A stretch of 64,000 nucleotides of DNA. Source: Paguma larvata. Its lineage: Eukaryota; Chordata; Mammalia; Carnivora; Viverridae. Shown here piece after piece: positions 45,471 to 58,756 of the stretch. Position numbers and translations under genes: made by a program. Each line of letters starts with the position of its first letter. The first letter of the stretch is position 1. The DNA is taken from positions 16,960,485 to 17,024,484 of the forward strand of contig CM057823.1 of assembly GCA_030068075.1 (NCBI GenBank). The letters run 5' to 3'. The notes below the pieces were generated by a model. The model saw only the letters and a program-made list of their open reading frames with translations. It had not been told where the DNA came from and searched no databases.

Positions 45471-47445
45471 ACTGAGGTGACCTGGTTTCATCATTTTAAA
45501 TTTAGTACCACAGACCGTATGGCCCTTCAATGATGCCTGATAATGCTACTATATCTCCTTTGTCAATGATCTCTCCTACTCTCCAAACCAACTAATCTAG
45601 ACATTCTCCTGGCTCTTCCAACTTCCTCTACTTTCTTCATGATCAGTTAACGATCTTGTTCATTATTTCATTAAGAAAGAAGAGGCAAACATAAGAGAAA
45701 TTCCTTCTCTCCCTGGCACCAGATCTACCGCCCTTCTGGCCTCACTTCTATATGCTCCATCTCATTTCCATTAACTTCATGACTTTCTGCTGCCCCAACC
45801 TTACATGAGCTTCCTCCATGATGCACCGGATCCCATCCATTCTTGACTACTCATCCACTCAGCTCAATAAACCTCTGCTTCTCTTTAGTACCTTTTTTTT
45901 TCTCTTTATAGTCATTCTCATTAGCTTAAAATATGTGGAAATCTCTCTCATCTTTAAAGCAAACACATCTCTCTTGTTCTACATTTTCCTCTAGCTATAT
46001 CCTGATTGTTTCCTCCTCTTAATGGCTAAACTCCTTTAAAGTGCTTAGACTCACTATTTCTACTTTCTTTAGTCTCATTGCCTCTTAAGATTCTATGTCT
46101 CTTGTCCTTCCCATTCAAACAAACTGTTCTTGACAAGTCCACTAATGACCTTCACTTTGTCAAATCCAGTGAAGTCTCAATCCTCATATTACTTGACCTA
46201 TTGGAAACAATGACAGAGTTGATCACATGGTCTTTATTGAATTACTCTTTTGACTTAGTTTCTAGGTTTCCACATAGAAATCTCTCTCTTGATTTTCTTC
46301 CCACATTAATTTCTTCTTCGCTTTGTGTATTTCCTTTGCTTTTTGTCTATTAATATAAGAATGCTCAAGGACTTAGTTTTCTGTCTACACAGCCTTCTTA
46401 GACAACAATCTAATGCTTCTGAGTGTCCTTCTATAGTACAGTGTATATATTCACTACAGTGCTCACTGTGAATCATACCCCTCCAGTCCCACTGAACCAC
46501 TCTTGATCTCCAAATTGCTATATCCAGATTCCTACATGGCCTTTTAAAAGGACTAAGTGGAAACTTAGACTAACTGACTCCAAAACTATGAAATTACTGA
46601 TCTTAACCCCATAACCAATCTCCCTTTAGTGCCCTGCACCTTAAAAAGGGATACTACTTACCCAGTTAGTTGTTCAAGTCAAACACCTCAAAGTCACTGA
46701 TGACTTTCTCTTATATACTGTCTTATATAAGAGTAAGTTTCCCTGGCTCAGGAATTTATGTATATCCCCCATCTGAGCAATCCTCACCTCCTCCATCACT
46801 ATCACTCTGGAGCAAGCTCCCATCATTTCACCCCAGACTGACACAAAAGCCTTATAATTTCTTTCTAGTAGTATATTTTAAGAAGAGACGATGTATTTTT
46901 TAACATTAAATCTGATCATATTACCACTCTATCCATAATATTCTATGGCTTCCCATATAAATCAGAACTCAATTCAAGGTACTTACTTTGGTCTCTGAGG
47001 CACTGAATGAATCTGGCACTGGCTACATTTTTTGTTTTCTTTTTTATTTCATCTCCTACTATTCAGTCCTTTGTTCACTCTCCTTGGCACTCCTGGACAC
47101 CTATTGGTCCTAGAGAGTAGAAAGCACACTCTGGACTTTGCCTTTAATCCCCTCTTTACCTGAGTGATCTTATTCCAGATATTTACATGAGTTATTGTTT
47201 TCATTAGGATTTCTGCTCAAGTATTATGCCATCTGAGAGGTCTCCCTGTTTATGCAATTTAATGTACCATCCTCGACACTCTCCATTTCCTTATGCTGCT
47301 ATAAACATAGATATTTCTCAGAATATCTAATACTACCTTGTATTATTTTACGTAAGTTCCACAAGGGCAGAAACACTGTTCTGCTGAGATATACAGAGAA
47401 TACTCAATGTACGTGGAATAAGCAAATAAATCCCATGACTTTCTT
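45471..47445 (+). mobile_element. Long decayed L2 LINE
   Basis: Almost 2 kb of pyrimidine-rich sequence follows the L2 ORF and 3' end in order: 'gacttagtttctaggtttccacatag', 'cttagttttctgtctacacagcc', 'caaagtcactgatgactttctc', 'atcatattaccactctatcc', 'tattctatggcttcccatat', 'ttcattaggatttctgctcaagtattatgccatctgagaggtctccctg', then 'cgtaagttccacaagggcagaaacactgttctg', 'actcaatgtacgtggaataa'. These match L2 reverse transcriptase and 3' sequence as known in mammals. Short open frames here (46078-46353, 46670-46903, 47252-47518) are relics. The exact 5' edge is uncertain. Confidence 0.82.
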
Positions 47446-48369
47446 TGTAGCCATAAATTTATATGTAGTTTCAAAAGATTTGTGGTCAGCAGCTAGGAAA
47501 CAATCCTCCCGGAAATAGTGCACTTCACTTGATTATATAAAATGGCTTTTGTAGCTGTGGTCTCTTAATAACACTAAGTTTGATTGAAGAGCCATGTCAA
47601 GCAATTTGGGTTTTTAGTTATTAATCTGAAACCGAGAATGAAAGAGAAGTTGATGAATCATACCAGTTATAGAAAATTGCTAATTTAATAAGCAACTCAT
47701 TAGAATTTGGTATGGTGGCTCTGAAGTTTAATGAGCAGAAATTTTCCCTCTAATTTTTCTGAAACAGTGAGATGCCAGGGAACTGAATGGATGCTTTAAT
47801 GATAGTGATTTCTCTTCTACTTTCTTCTACATGAGAAGTTAGTCCACATATCCTCTAACTCATACTCACATATATCAGTTGTACCAGTGTGAAAAATCAG
47901 AATTCTGATAATTTAAAGTGTTAAAATACATTACACAGCACATACTTCAATACCCCAGTTTTAACCTTGTGAGTGACTAGTCCATTGTTTCACAGTAATG
48001 TATATTCATATATTTTTCTAATATGTTTGTCTAAGATAGTAAGCTAATAATAATAGCAGTAACTATTACCAAGATCCTTAATGAACACTCTGAATAGTCT
48101 CCTTAATTCTCTTTAACATAACTCCTTTTATTATCATCTAGAGGGGAAGACCAAATTCATTTAGCCATTTTTAAATTTTATAACCAATTCACACATATAC
48201 TTTCCCTTATCATGCTCTTTTAAAATCATGCGGCTTTTACACTCCAAATTAAATCTTCCTGAGCTTTTTTAAAGGTCAATACTCTTCTTTCTTCGACATA
48301 TTGTCAAATTTCATAGACCCTTTAGGAATTCACCTTCATGACGACTGTGGTAGAGAAAAGTGTGTTTCC
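47446..48369. other. Unassigned AT-rich stretch
   Basis: No gene recognised; possibly further decayed old repeats near 48060-48190. Confidence 0.5.
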
Positions 48370-48578
48370 CAAAATCGGGTACTTTGAAGTCAGATAGAAC
48401 TGAATTTAATACCAGATCAGTTATTTAATAACTGTGACCTTGGGCAGTTAGCTTAATCTCTCAAAGGCTAAATTTCTCAATTTTCAAATAAGGGTAACTT
48501 TGTTTGGCAGAATTGCTTACTGCATACACTTTTATAAAATGCTGACTACATAACGGGCACTTAAAAAGTGCTCTCTTC
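48370..48578 (+). mobile_element. MIR-type SINE, decayed
   Basis: Reads 'tttgaagtcagatagaactgaatttaataccagatcag', 'ataactgtgaccttgggcagttagcttaatctctcaaaggctaaatttctcaattttcaaataagggtaa', and ends 'actacataacgggcactt'. MIR order is clear. Confidence 0.87.
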
Positions 48579-48990
48579 TATCCCACCACTCTTCCTGAAA
48601 TACTGATTCATTCATTCTACCATTATTAAAAGAAAGAAAATTTCTTAGACATACACTAAATGCCAGACATTACAAACATAATGATAAACAAGCCAAACTC
48701 CCTTAATTCAACTAAAGCAACTATCAATCAATTTTATTGCTTCTAGTAAAAAAATAAAGTCTCCTAAAGCCTCATTAATTCAAATTACTGAAATTCATAT
48801 TTACTAGACACCGTTGATACGGTTTAAGAATGACCAAACCAATATTTTTTGTTATTATATTTCATTTCAGAGACTAAGCTTTCTTCCAGTTCTAAAGTTT
48901 AAAACTGCAAATGGAGACCAGTAGTATCTAAATAAGCACATCAGGGGTAAAGTAAATGTGGATTCACTCAGAAGTGAATTTGGTCCACTT
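48579..48990. other. Unassigned AT-rich stretch
   Basis: Nothing recognised. Confidence 0.5.
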
Positions 48991-48994
48991 TATT

Positions 48995-49196
48995 AAAAAT
49001 ATTTACTTCTTTTTAAGAGAAAGAGACAGAGCACAAGCATTTGAGGGGCAGAGAGCGTAGACACAGAATCTGAAGCAGGCTCCAGGTTCTGAGCTGTCAG
49101 CACTGAGCCCGACAGCGGGGCTCGAACCCACAAGCCGTGAGATCATGACCTGAGCTGAAGTTGAACACTTGAGCGACTGAGCCACCCAGGCACCCC
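48995..49196 (-). mobile_element. Carnivore tRNA-Lys SINE (antisense)
   Basis: From ttacttctttttaagagaaa through ctgaagcaggctccaggttc and ggggctcgaacccacaagcc to gccacccaggcacccc. Nearly complete; the tail is short. Confidence 0.93.
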
Positions 49197-50802
49197 TAGA
49201 CCTTATAGACCTCTTGACAAGAACACAAGCATATTCTAATGGTTTGGTTAAACAGCATTGATAGTCAATAAGTAACTCTAGTAAGGAGTATGGGATACAT
49301 GCTTTCTAAGATCAATTATTATAGGCAAACAGGTTGTCTATTTATTAATGTTATGAAGACTAAGCCCTTGGAAGTTTGACAACCATGATTTCTGAACCTG
49401 GTCTATCAGATCAGAACTGATTGATGGACTATCTGTGTGAGTTCAATCAAACACTTAATCTCTAATCTCCAGTTCCTAATCTCTTAAGTGTGTCTTGAGT
49501 ACCAGAAGTGATGAAAAGCAAAATACCTGCCATATAATAAAAAAGAGTATTACCATATCCCAAATCTTATCTCAAATTACTTCCTTAATTTATTTCATTG
49601 TAGCTTTTAAATACTTTATTGGAAGGAAATGTTCCTTTTTCCTAGAAAATTATTATGCACTTGTTTTCCAAATGAACACAGTGTTTTATAGCCCTGGTTG
49701 CCTGTAAATGAATCCGAGAGTCACTCACGTCTTTAGATTATTACATGGAATTCTGGGAAGCAGAGTACTGAAACAGAAGTTAGTAGTTTCTAGGTGCTGT
49801 ACTATGTATCTGACCAACTGGGATGTGTTATCTTACTGTATTTTCTAAGGAGAGAATACTCTTCTCCAAGGAGCGAACTTATTTAGTAAAGACATTTGCT
49901 TTTGTGGCACTGACTCCATCCCACCTGATTTCCGAGGAAGGAGTAGGCCTGTTTCTGAAAACAGCTGAAATCAATGGCTGTACATTTCAGACCTCAAAGG
50001 TCTTTCCTTTCGGTGTGAGTTTTTGTTATTAATTTTGAAATATTTTTGAACACTGGGGTTTCTAAAAGTACTAGGTCTCAGAATTGTAATGCTTGCAGCT
50101 TTAACAATTAGAAGTTCTTCCCAAAAAAAACTTGTCTTCAAACGTGAAAAGTAAGAAAGAAATAAGAAATAAGAGAAGGAAAATTTCCAAAGAAAATATT
50201 GATAAGTGATTAATTTGGCATCAGGTCAATCTTTTACTACCTCTTCTCTAATCCATAAAACTCTTAAAAATTAGTACATTTACCAGGGCTTTGTGAGAAC
50301 TGTATTCCTATTATTTTAGACTAAATTCCACTTCACAACGAGAATGAATTCCTTTAGGGTGTGGGTTCACTCACAACTCTTGGTATTCCATAATTAAATG
50401 CTGAATTAATATCTTAGAATCATAATAGAAATAAAGAATAGTCTAGGAATTTAAGATAATCATTTCCCTTTTAAAAAGCATAACGATTCCTTGTTTAAGA
50501 ACCCTTTTCTTCAGAATCTCAATTTTTCAGTGACTTAATATATTTCTAGTCTTTATTGAAATTTTAACTGTAAAGCAAAAAATCCTATGTCCTAAACAAT
50601 TTTCTGAATTACAAAATAAGATGAACCCATGTCAGATACCATTATTTAAACAAGAATAAAATAGTCTGATTCACTCTTTAGAATAATCAAATCCTAATTT
50701 ACTGTGATTTATTTTTTGACGAATGTATTTTATATGAAATATATGAGATATCTGTAAAACTGAATGTTTTATCAAATGTCATAAATGTCATAATCATATT
50801 CT
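49197..50802. other. Unassigned stretch
   Basis: About 1.6 kb AT-rich DNA; no gene or named repeat seen. Open frames 49495-49707 and 49823-50032 have no domain. Confidence 0.5.
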
Positions 50803-51028
50803 TTTTTTTTAAATGTTTACTCACTTATTTTGAGAGAGAGAGAGGTGTGCATGACTATAGGGATAGGGGCAGAGAGAGAGGTAGAGACAGAATCCCCAGG
50901 AGGCTCCACACTGTCATCACGGAGCACCGGGAGGGGGTGGGGGGGCGCAATCTCACGAACCATGAGATCATGACCTGTGCCAAAATCAAGAGTCCTATGC
51001 TTAACCGAATGAGCCACCCAAGTACCCC
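50803..51028 (-). mobile_element. Carnivore tRNA-Lys SINE (antisense), G-run in body
   Basis: From ttttttttaaatgtttactc through gagagagagagaggtgtgca and aatccccaggaggctccaca to gccacccaagtacccc. The B-box region is rearranged and carries a G-rich patch, gggagggggtgggggggcgc (50929-50948). Confidence 0.9.
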
Positions 51029-54000
51029 TCACTTAAGGATATTCTTAAGCAGTGTAGAAATTAAGTCATACTCAGAAACTTTTTGCCTTCATGGCTATAG
51101 CCATATCTGTAAACATTTTCCAAGCATTCCCAGAGTTGGTCCATTTCATATTCTTAATAATCAAAGTTAAATAAAATCTGGCAATTCCAAATTGGAATTG
51201 GAGGCTCCAACTCTCTAATTATCCCATACCTTGAGTCAGCTTATGGGCCTACTATATTCGAAACTAGGCTTCAGCAAGCAGTGGCAAAAGCAAATTTGAT
51301 GAGTCAATTTACATTTTTGAAAAACAAGAGGTATACTGGGTCCCCCTACTCCTCCGCCATGTTGGCCAAAAGCCTTCAATTTAAATTTTTATAATACTGA
51401 TGAAAATGCATTAAGAATTTTAAGCTATTAAAATATTTCGTTATAACATTAATATCAAAATATGTATTATACTTTTGCCAGCATTTAATACTCACGTGTT
51501 TCCTTTGTAGAGAGCTAACACTTAGTTTGATGCAAATCTTTTCCTAAGCTTCTGAAAGTAATTTATTATTAATGTAATCCAAAAGTAGAAATACTGATAA
51601 TACAGAGAAAAGTTTTTAAGATTATTTGTAAAAATTTATTTTGTCATTTGCTCAAAGTATTTTTAAGTGGGTTTTGATTTGTCTATATTATGTTTTAAGT
51701 GAATAGAAGAATTATATAGTAAGATTAATAATTTAAAATTTATTAGAAATGATTACAGCATATAAACAAAATTAACATTTCCCAGAACGAGAAGAAAGAA
51801 CAACTGAACTGGTCTCCATATTTCTAGTTTCAACTCTATTTACTGCTCAGTGGTCTATCAGGATAAAAGACTAGAGAACCTCAAAAGTTCAACTGTTCCT
51901 ATAAAAGATGAAAAGTTGAGATATTCACAGATACCCTTCTTTAAGACTTCCCTTTTTGTGATCCCAGGAATAAGGACAAAAAGATAGGTTCTTAGTCTGT
52001 TACAATTTTCTTATTTCAAGTAATAGCAACATTTCTAAAACTCTAACCATCAGCACAGCATTTATTTGATAGAAAACTGAAAAGAACAACTGTGAGGACA
52101 GACGCTGAAGGAACAAGCCAGTGTACCCTCCAGCCTTAAATTGTGAAGATGTCTCCAGTGTTTCTTTCCTACTGCCATTTGCCTAAGGTGAAAGAAATCA
52201 CAATTTATCTTTGTTTTAATTGGTTTTAACTTCAGCTTTTATCTCTAAATTAAAATATATTAACAATGGTATGCATCATGTAAATAAAAATTGGTTTTGA
52301 TATAGTGCTGAGTAGATAAAAACATGAATATGCATGTTTTTATATCCAAAAATGAGAGTAAAAAGGGGGAGAAAAAGAAGTGCAATATGATATTTGTTAT
52401 GTATGTAAAAATGTGAGCACTTTTTAAAAATCAAAAGTCCAAATTCTGTTTTTTCTATAACTTAATTTGACTTTTCTATTACATTGAATTATTTTTAAAT
52501 TATTAAAATATTTAATTATATTAAATTTTAATTTTTCTACAATATTTTTAAAATTACAAGATGGAATTATAAGACCACAAAGCAGACTATCTTAGTAAGA
52601 CATAAGCACATTCACTTATTTAAGATAGTTGTGCAATATTTTATAGAATAGTCTTTTATGTAACAGAAATCTTTTGAAGCATTAAATACCTATCAGTTTG
52701 ACTGGTACAAATATTTTACAAATATTAGGAGATATAAATATTCAAAGCAACCCTAGGTGAATATATTTTAAAAACAAGCAACAATTCCTGTGTTTTCTAT
52801 CTCCTTTCTATCATTTGGATATTTGTGCCCTTAGTTTTTATTCATAACAATAAACATTTAAATAATAGTTGTTATTGTTTATTCTGTGTATAGAATATAT
52901 GAAAATTCTGCTATTCCTGAGCCTGCACCTAACCAATTTGAAAAGGCCCTCTGGAATCAAACATAAGTTTCTATATTTTACTAGTGAGCTATGAGAAAAC
53001 AGAGGTATCAAACAAACATCTTAAACTCAGGTATTTATAACCTTCCTACTTCTTAAAAACATGTTCTATAGCAATATAAGAGTGTTGAGTTGTTTTTAAA
53101 AAATGGAACAAGGTCCTATAGGATATGGCTTCTTTAAAGATAAATTTGGAATGATGTTTTCTACTTATTTTTTTAATCGGCTTCACAATCCTACAATATT
53201 TTTCTCATATCTAAGATTCTCAAATTCTTTTCGTTTGGGACCTAGTAACCTCTTAATAAACTACTGGACAAGTTTTTAAGAAAACAAATTTTATACCCCA
53301 AATTTATGAATCATGATGTGATTTATAAGCCGTTAACTATGGCTAAACTCTAATTCAACAAAAACAATGGCTAAATATTTAAACCAAATGGTGGTTAATT
53401 GCACAGAAGCACAGAAAGCTGAATTTCTGTGTCTGTGTGTGTCTGTGTGTGTCTTTTCATCAGATAATATAATTATTATGTTATGATCTAAAAGCATTTT
53501 ATACAAAGGCATATTGATCTATTATCATTCAGGTACAGCTATCTGTATATCAACTTGAACTGATCTAGTTTCTATCAAATGCTGAGATAAGAAATTTGAT
53601 CCTCATGAAATCCTGAATGTCTTAAAAAATCATGACTAGTACCTCCAACCAAGTGAAAGCTATATGTCACACCTCATTACTTTAGCTTAAATAATTAACT
53701 ATAAGTGAAATGCATACTGTTTCTATGTAGTAGCCAGCAAACATATAATGTAATCATTGACTGAAAGCTCAATTATTCTTATAGTATGAATTAAAAGGGG
53801 AAGAAATGGGGATATCAATCACTGAAACCAGCTCTTTATGAAAATGTTGCCCTTTTCAATTGGGCAGACTTCAATAAACAGTTTTGCTAATTCATGGTCT
53901 TACTACATAAGCAGGAATGCAGAGTTAGAGCTCTGTTAAATCTTTCACAGTAGCTTTAAAAATCAAAATCACAATGATATAAAATACAATTTTGTAAATT

Positions 54001-54189
54001 ATGACCCAGGGTTGCATCAAGGAAAAAAAAAGAGACAAACTATCTAGAAATAAATCTTTATGACCTAAAAATGGCAATGTTAGAATAATCAATGCAATGG
54101 ATTAGAAATTTGTATATTGGGAGATATCAAAAGCCACTAATCTTTTTGATGAGCTATGACATGCAATGAACTTTCCCATGGGTGTCTGA
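51029..54189. other. Unassigned AT-rich stretch
   Basis: About 3.1 kb with no gene or young repeat recognised. A short interrupted GT tract lies at 53427-53453. A small GC-rich island near 51338-51370 (ctactcctccgccatgttgg) stands out but I could not assign it. Confidence 0.5.
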
Positions 54190-54335
54190 AATAACCCACA
54201 TTAGACTTTTATGAAGTAGATACTGTCTCCATGTTATGAATGGACAAGTACCCTTCTTTATATTATATACTTGGTGAAGTCGGTGTAATGAAATAATAGA
54301 GGAAATAGGACTCAAACCAGATAATACGCTCAGTA
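54190..54335 (-). mobile_element. Probable MIR-type SINE (antisense), decayed
   Basis: 'tgaagtagatactgtctccatgttatgaatggac' and 'ggaaataggactcaaaccagataatacgctcag' follow the order of antisense MIR ('ccattttacagatgagg' ... 'gggattcgaacccagg') with many changes. Confidence 0.6.
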
Positions 54336-54429
54336 TCTATTCTGGAATGCTGTTCTGCTCCCATTCATCACAGCCAGTGAGTCATTCCTAAACCTGAAGA
54401 AACTCTTAAATTAATGGACCTTATCTTTG

Positions 54430-54550
54430 GAGTATAATCTTAGAATTAACTGGGAAAATCAGAATTTACATTTTAAGAAAATCTCCTTGTGATTCAGATG
54501 CAAACAATCTTGGGTCTATGGACAAGAATTTAGAAAATGCCATCTTTAAA
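54430..54550 (+). mobile_element. Possible MER5-like DNA transposon relic
   Basis: 'ttagaattaactgggaaaatcag' followed by 'cattttaagaaaatctccttgtgattcagatgcaaacaatcttggg' resembles the internal order of a MER5 element ('...aatcacctgggaag...aagctccctaggtgattctgatgca...'). Weak; an alignment would decide. Confidence 0.35.
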
Positions 54551-54782
54551 CAGCGTTTCACTGCTTTAATGATTGACAAAATTATTTCAGTTAGCACATT
54601 ATGTGCTCTAATTTATTTATGGAAAAACCTCTCAAAATAAAAAACAGAAATAAAATATCTAAGAGATATTGAGTTGCCATCAAAAAGACACATATTGTTT
54701 TTAATATTTTAAAAATTAACTAAAATAATCTATTCCCATAAAACTAAAACAGGAATACTAACTGCAAACAATTCTAATTTAC

Positions 54783-55650
54783 TTTTTTTTTAATTCCAGT
54801 ATAGTTAACATACAAGATTATATTAGTTTTAAGTATACGATATAGTGATTCAACTATTATATATATATTACTCAGTGCTCATCATGACAGGTGTATGCTT
54901 AATCCCTTTCACCTAATTTACCCATTCCCCAACCCAACTCCCCAATGGTAACAATCAGTTTGTATTTCATAGTTAAGAGACTGTTTTGAGGTTTGTCTCT
55001 TTTTCCTTTGTTCATTTGCTTGTTTATTAAATTTCACATAAGAGTAAACCATATAATATTTTGTCTTCTCTGACTTACTTTACTTAGCAATTTACCCTCT
55101 AAACCCATCCAGTTTTTCATTCCATTTCATTCTTTTTTATGGCAGAGGAATATTCCACTGTATGTATGTATGTATGTATGTGTATATGTATATATATGTA
55201 CATATATATACTGTCAATGGACACCGGAATTGCTTTCATAATTTGGCTATTGAAAATAGGCTGCTATAAACATTGAGGTACATATATTATTTCAACTTAC
55301 TGTTTTCATATTCTTTAGTTAAATATTCAGTAGTGGAATTATGGGATCATCTGGTAATTTTATTTTTATTTTTAATTTCTGGGGGGACCTCCACACTGGT
55401 TCCACAGTGGCCTCATTACCATCAAGAGGATTCCTTTGGGTTCACATCCTCGCCAGCACTTGTTTCTTGTGTTTTGGATTTGAGCCATTCTGACAGGTGT
55501 GAGGTGGTATCTCATTGTGGTTTTGATATGTATTTCCCTGATAATGAGTGATGTTGAGCATCTTTTCATGTGTCTTTTGGTAATCTGAATGTCTTCTGTG
55601 GAGAAATGTCTGTTCATGCCTTCTGCCCAATTTTAAATGGATTATTTAGG
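54783..55650 (-). mobile_element. 5'-truncated LINE-1 (antisense)
   Basis: Minus-strand order from 55650 to 54783: ORF2 end ('gggcagaaggcatgaacagacatttctcc', [20 protein letters not shown], then [12 protein letters not shown]), frameshifts, then 3' UTR and an A-rich tail (T-run at 54783-54791). The 81-codon open piece at 55372-55617 is part of ORF2. A TATG/TA microsatellite lies at 55160-55212. Older than the LINE-1 at 58.8 kb. Confidence 0.9.
55160..55212 (+). repeat. (TATG)n / (TA)n microsatellite inside LINE-1
   Basis: Tandem tatg units passing into ta/tg mixed units within the antisense LINE-1. Confidence 0.85.
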
Positions 55651-55724
55651 GGTTTTTTTTTGTGCGTGTTAACTTTGATTTTAAATGTAAAATAATGTTT
55701 TCACCAGAAATATATGCTTTAAAA

Positions 55725-55928
55725 AAATTTTTTTAACATTTATTTTTGGAAGAGACAGAACATGAGCAGGGGAGGGGCAGAAAGGGAGGGAGACACAGAA
55801 TCAAAAGTAGGCTCCAGGTTCTGAGTTGTCGGCATAGAGCCCAACACGGGGCTCAAACCCATGAACCATGAGATCATGATCTGAGCTAAAGTGCAATGCT
55901 TAACCGACTGAGCCACTCAGGTACCCCC
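55725..55928 (-). mobile_element. Carnivore tRNA-Lys SINE (antisense)
   Basis: Full copy from ttttttttaacatttatttt through aagtaggctccaggttctga and ggggctcaaacccatgaacc to gccactcaggtaccccc. The flanks aaatatatgctttaaa (left) and aaatatatcttttaaa (right) are a likely imperfect target duplication. Confidence 0.93.
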
Positions 55929-55944
55929 CAAAAATATATCTTTT

Positions 55945-56868
55945 AAACTCAACTTTCTACTTTTAAAAATGTCATTGATAATTTTCATTACCTGAGAGAT
56001 TAATAATGTTTAAAGATACTCAAAGTGGAGGCCCTATAAACACTTAAAAGAGGTTAATAAAACCGTTGGCTTACTAACTAAATATTAAAACAGTACAAAT
56101 TATGTACAAATGCTAACATGATTGTAGAAGTTAATTTTCCTTAAGTTCAAATTTTCCATCTTAATTCATTCCAATATTTAACCTTCTACTGCCATTAAAT
56201 TAGTACATATATCATGTGACAACACTGCTAGAGGAGAGCGATGGGAACACATGTAATGAGTCATATTTACACGCACCATTAACCTTAGTGAGACTTTATC
56301 CCATTCACTCCCTTCACTAGTTCAGAAAACTCTGCACAGGAACACTAGTCGATCCTCTTTGGTGTAAGAAGTGGACAGGAAATTAGACATTTACTGAAGA
56401 AACTTCTACTAGTACCCTTTCACTTAAATCATATGGCGATGATTTCTATCCAGGCATAATTACAGCTATTTAATTTCCTGCCAAGCTGTTTGTAAAGGTA
56501 CCAGTAAGAAGCATGCACCTCCCTTAAAGGGAGCCTATTTACAGACTTTTAAGATTGCCTTGTTTGGGCAGAAATTTTAGACAAATGTTTTTCTTCTGGG
56601 GAGACAAATGGCATCCCTGAAACAGAAGCAAGACCACAGTGCGGCAAGAGAAGTATCTCCAGGATTCCAGCCCCCACACATGTCCATAGCTGGGTGCCTT
56701 TGAGAAGGGCATATAGTGCACAACCATATGAGGTATCCCTGAGAATAATTTTACTTATCTGATAGTTACTTCATTACCAAACATGCATATTTTTTGTTTT
56801 GCATTTTACAAATATTCTAAACTCAAACTCAAGACTTCTTCTTACAAACTCTAGAAACCATATTTAAA
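55945..56868. other. Unassigned stretch
   Basis: No gene or named repeat seen; the antisense 62-codon frame at 56539-56727 has no domain. Confidence 0.5.
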
Positions 56869-56880
56869 CAATGAGTTTTA

Positions 56881-57105
56881 GGGGCGCCTGAGTTGCTCAG
56901 TCAATTAAGCATCCAACTTTGGCTCAGGTCATGGTCTCATGGTTTGTGGGTTCAAGCCCCAGGTTGGGCTCTGTGCTGACAGCTCAGACCTTGGGGCCTG
57001 CCTCGGATTCTGTGTCTCCCTCTCTGTCTCTCTCTGCCCCTTCCCTGTTCTCTCTCTCCTTCTCTTTCAAAAATGAACAAACACTAAAAAAATAATAATA
57101 ATAAG
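56881..57105 (+). mobile_element. Carnivore tRNA-Lys SINE with target duplication
   Basis: Full copy starting ggggcgcctgagttgctcag, with gttcaagccccaggttgggc, body, a long CT tract and an A/AAT tail. Flanked by ca(a/g)tgagtttta at 56869-56880 and 57106-57117. Confidence 0.95.
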
Positions 57106-57117
57106 CAGTGAGTTTTA

Positions 57118-58200
57118 TAATGGGAATGAGTCACTGGGTTTTCCATTGTGTTGCCAATAGAGCATATAGAAGAACAGTGATTGCAAATTATGACCTGGTT
57201 CTTTAAAAATAAACCAATATGCAGACTGACCAGCACTGCCGAGATATAAAATACTTTCTCCTCAAGACTAGGACATCTGGGTGACAAATGTATTCATTTG
57301 CTAAACTACTGTGTGAGCCCCCAGTTGCTCATTTTTACTAAAAAGTAATTAACTAAGCACAATATAATAGTTCAAGCCTATTAGGAAAGTTTCTTGGGAA
57401 TGTAAATAAATTAGCTATGATTAGAACTAATGAAATTTCTAAGACTACCAGATTTAATTGCAAAAGTTGTTTAGATAAGATGCCTAACACTTTTTATAAG
57501 AAATCTGGAGGAAGTTAAATAAATGTCCAAGGGTATTGAATTCACGCTTAAATTAAAACTCTAAAAACATCAACATTAAAAATAGACCTACATTTTCAAA
57601 CATTTTGATTCTTTAAAAGAAAATGTTGCAGTGGTGCACAGTATCACTACCGCTGTAATGTGAGAAGAGGTCATGGACAAAAGCAGAAGGGACAAGTATG
57701 AAATGAGAAGGGGAGAAAAATAATTATTAAGACAGAACAATCAAAATATGACAACAGTGGGATAAAGTCGGCCAAACGACACACTTTAAAGTAAATGTGG
57801 CATCCAACAGCAAGTCAGAGTTAACTATTCTGCCCGCAGAAAGTATTTTTATTGTTGTGATAACAGAAGATTGTAGCCATTTATGATCAATGACAAATTT
57901 TAAAGAACTGAACAGGAAAAAAAAAGAAACAAAAATCCCATTCTTGAAAGAGTAATAATAATAAAAAGGATTCTAATGGATGGTAAAATCTATTTAAAAA
58001 CATTCACCCCTCCGATTCGATAGGGCAGTGCTATATGTACTAATTCGTTAAGTCACAGAAGCTTCATGTGTAAACTGCGGGGTCTCTTGGGGCGAAATAA
58101 TCTTTTAATTGGCATATCTAGTTGATTCTGAATGCTTATTTTTATGGTATAAGCAAAACAACTTACATATTCTTTACCATTTGCTGAGGTTTAGAGAAAA
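57118..58200. other. Unassigned stretch
   Basis: About 1.1 kb AT-rich DNA without a recognised gene or repeat. Confidence 0.5.
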
Positions 58201-58202
58201 AC

Positions 58203-58398
58203 ACTTTAAGTTTGTTTATTTATTTTGAGAGAGAGAGAGAGAGAGAGCGAGCACGTGTGCACAAGGGTGAGTGTGGGAGAGGCAGAGGGATACAGAGAAT
58301 CTGAAACAGGCTCTATGCCATCTATGCAAAGCGTGACATAAACCCCGAGATCATGACCTGAGCCAAAATCATGAGTCAGACACTTAACAGACTGAGCC
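58203..58398 (-). mobile_element. Carnivore tRNA-Lys SINE (antisense), head end missing
   Basis: From tttaagtttgtttatttatt and a GA-rich tract (58228-58248) through agatcatgacctgagccaaa to cagactgagcc, where it stops about 13 bases short of the usual head end. It meets the next SINE head to head. Confidence 0.92.
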
Positions 58399-58547
58399 AG
58401 GTCATGATCTCATGGTACGTGGGTTCAAGCCCTGCGTTGGGCTATGCTGACAACTCAGCCTGAAGTTCCTTTGGATTCTGTATCTCTATGTCTCTCTGCC
58501 CCTCCCCTGCTCATGGTCTCTCTCAAAAATAAGTAAACATTAAAAAA
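58399..58547 (+). mobile_element. Carnivore tRNA-Lys SINE, head missing, fused head to head
   Basis: Begins abruptly at aggtcatgatctcatggtac, i.e. after the A-box part of the head, then gttcaagccctgcgttgggc, body, CT tract and A-tail. No spacer separates it from the antisense copy at 58203-58398. Confidence 0.92.
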
Positions 58548-58756
58548 CTTGTAAAATACTTTGTAAAAGTTAAAAAAAGAAAACTACCATAGTACAACTG
58601 AAGTACAACATTCAGAATTACCTTGATTCCAAGATTTAATAACAAAATTTATTCTCATACAACATAACTGATCTTAAAAATTAATTGTATCTCTTTAAAA
58701 AAGAAATATATATGTACTTTTTGTAATAAATAAGATCTCATCTAGAAATATTTTCT

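Noticed and set aside
46078..47518. Series of S/P/L-rich plus-strand frames
   Set aside because: They lie within the decayed L2 element, where C/T-rich sequence produces such frames by chance or by relic coding.
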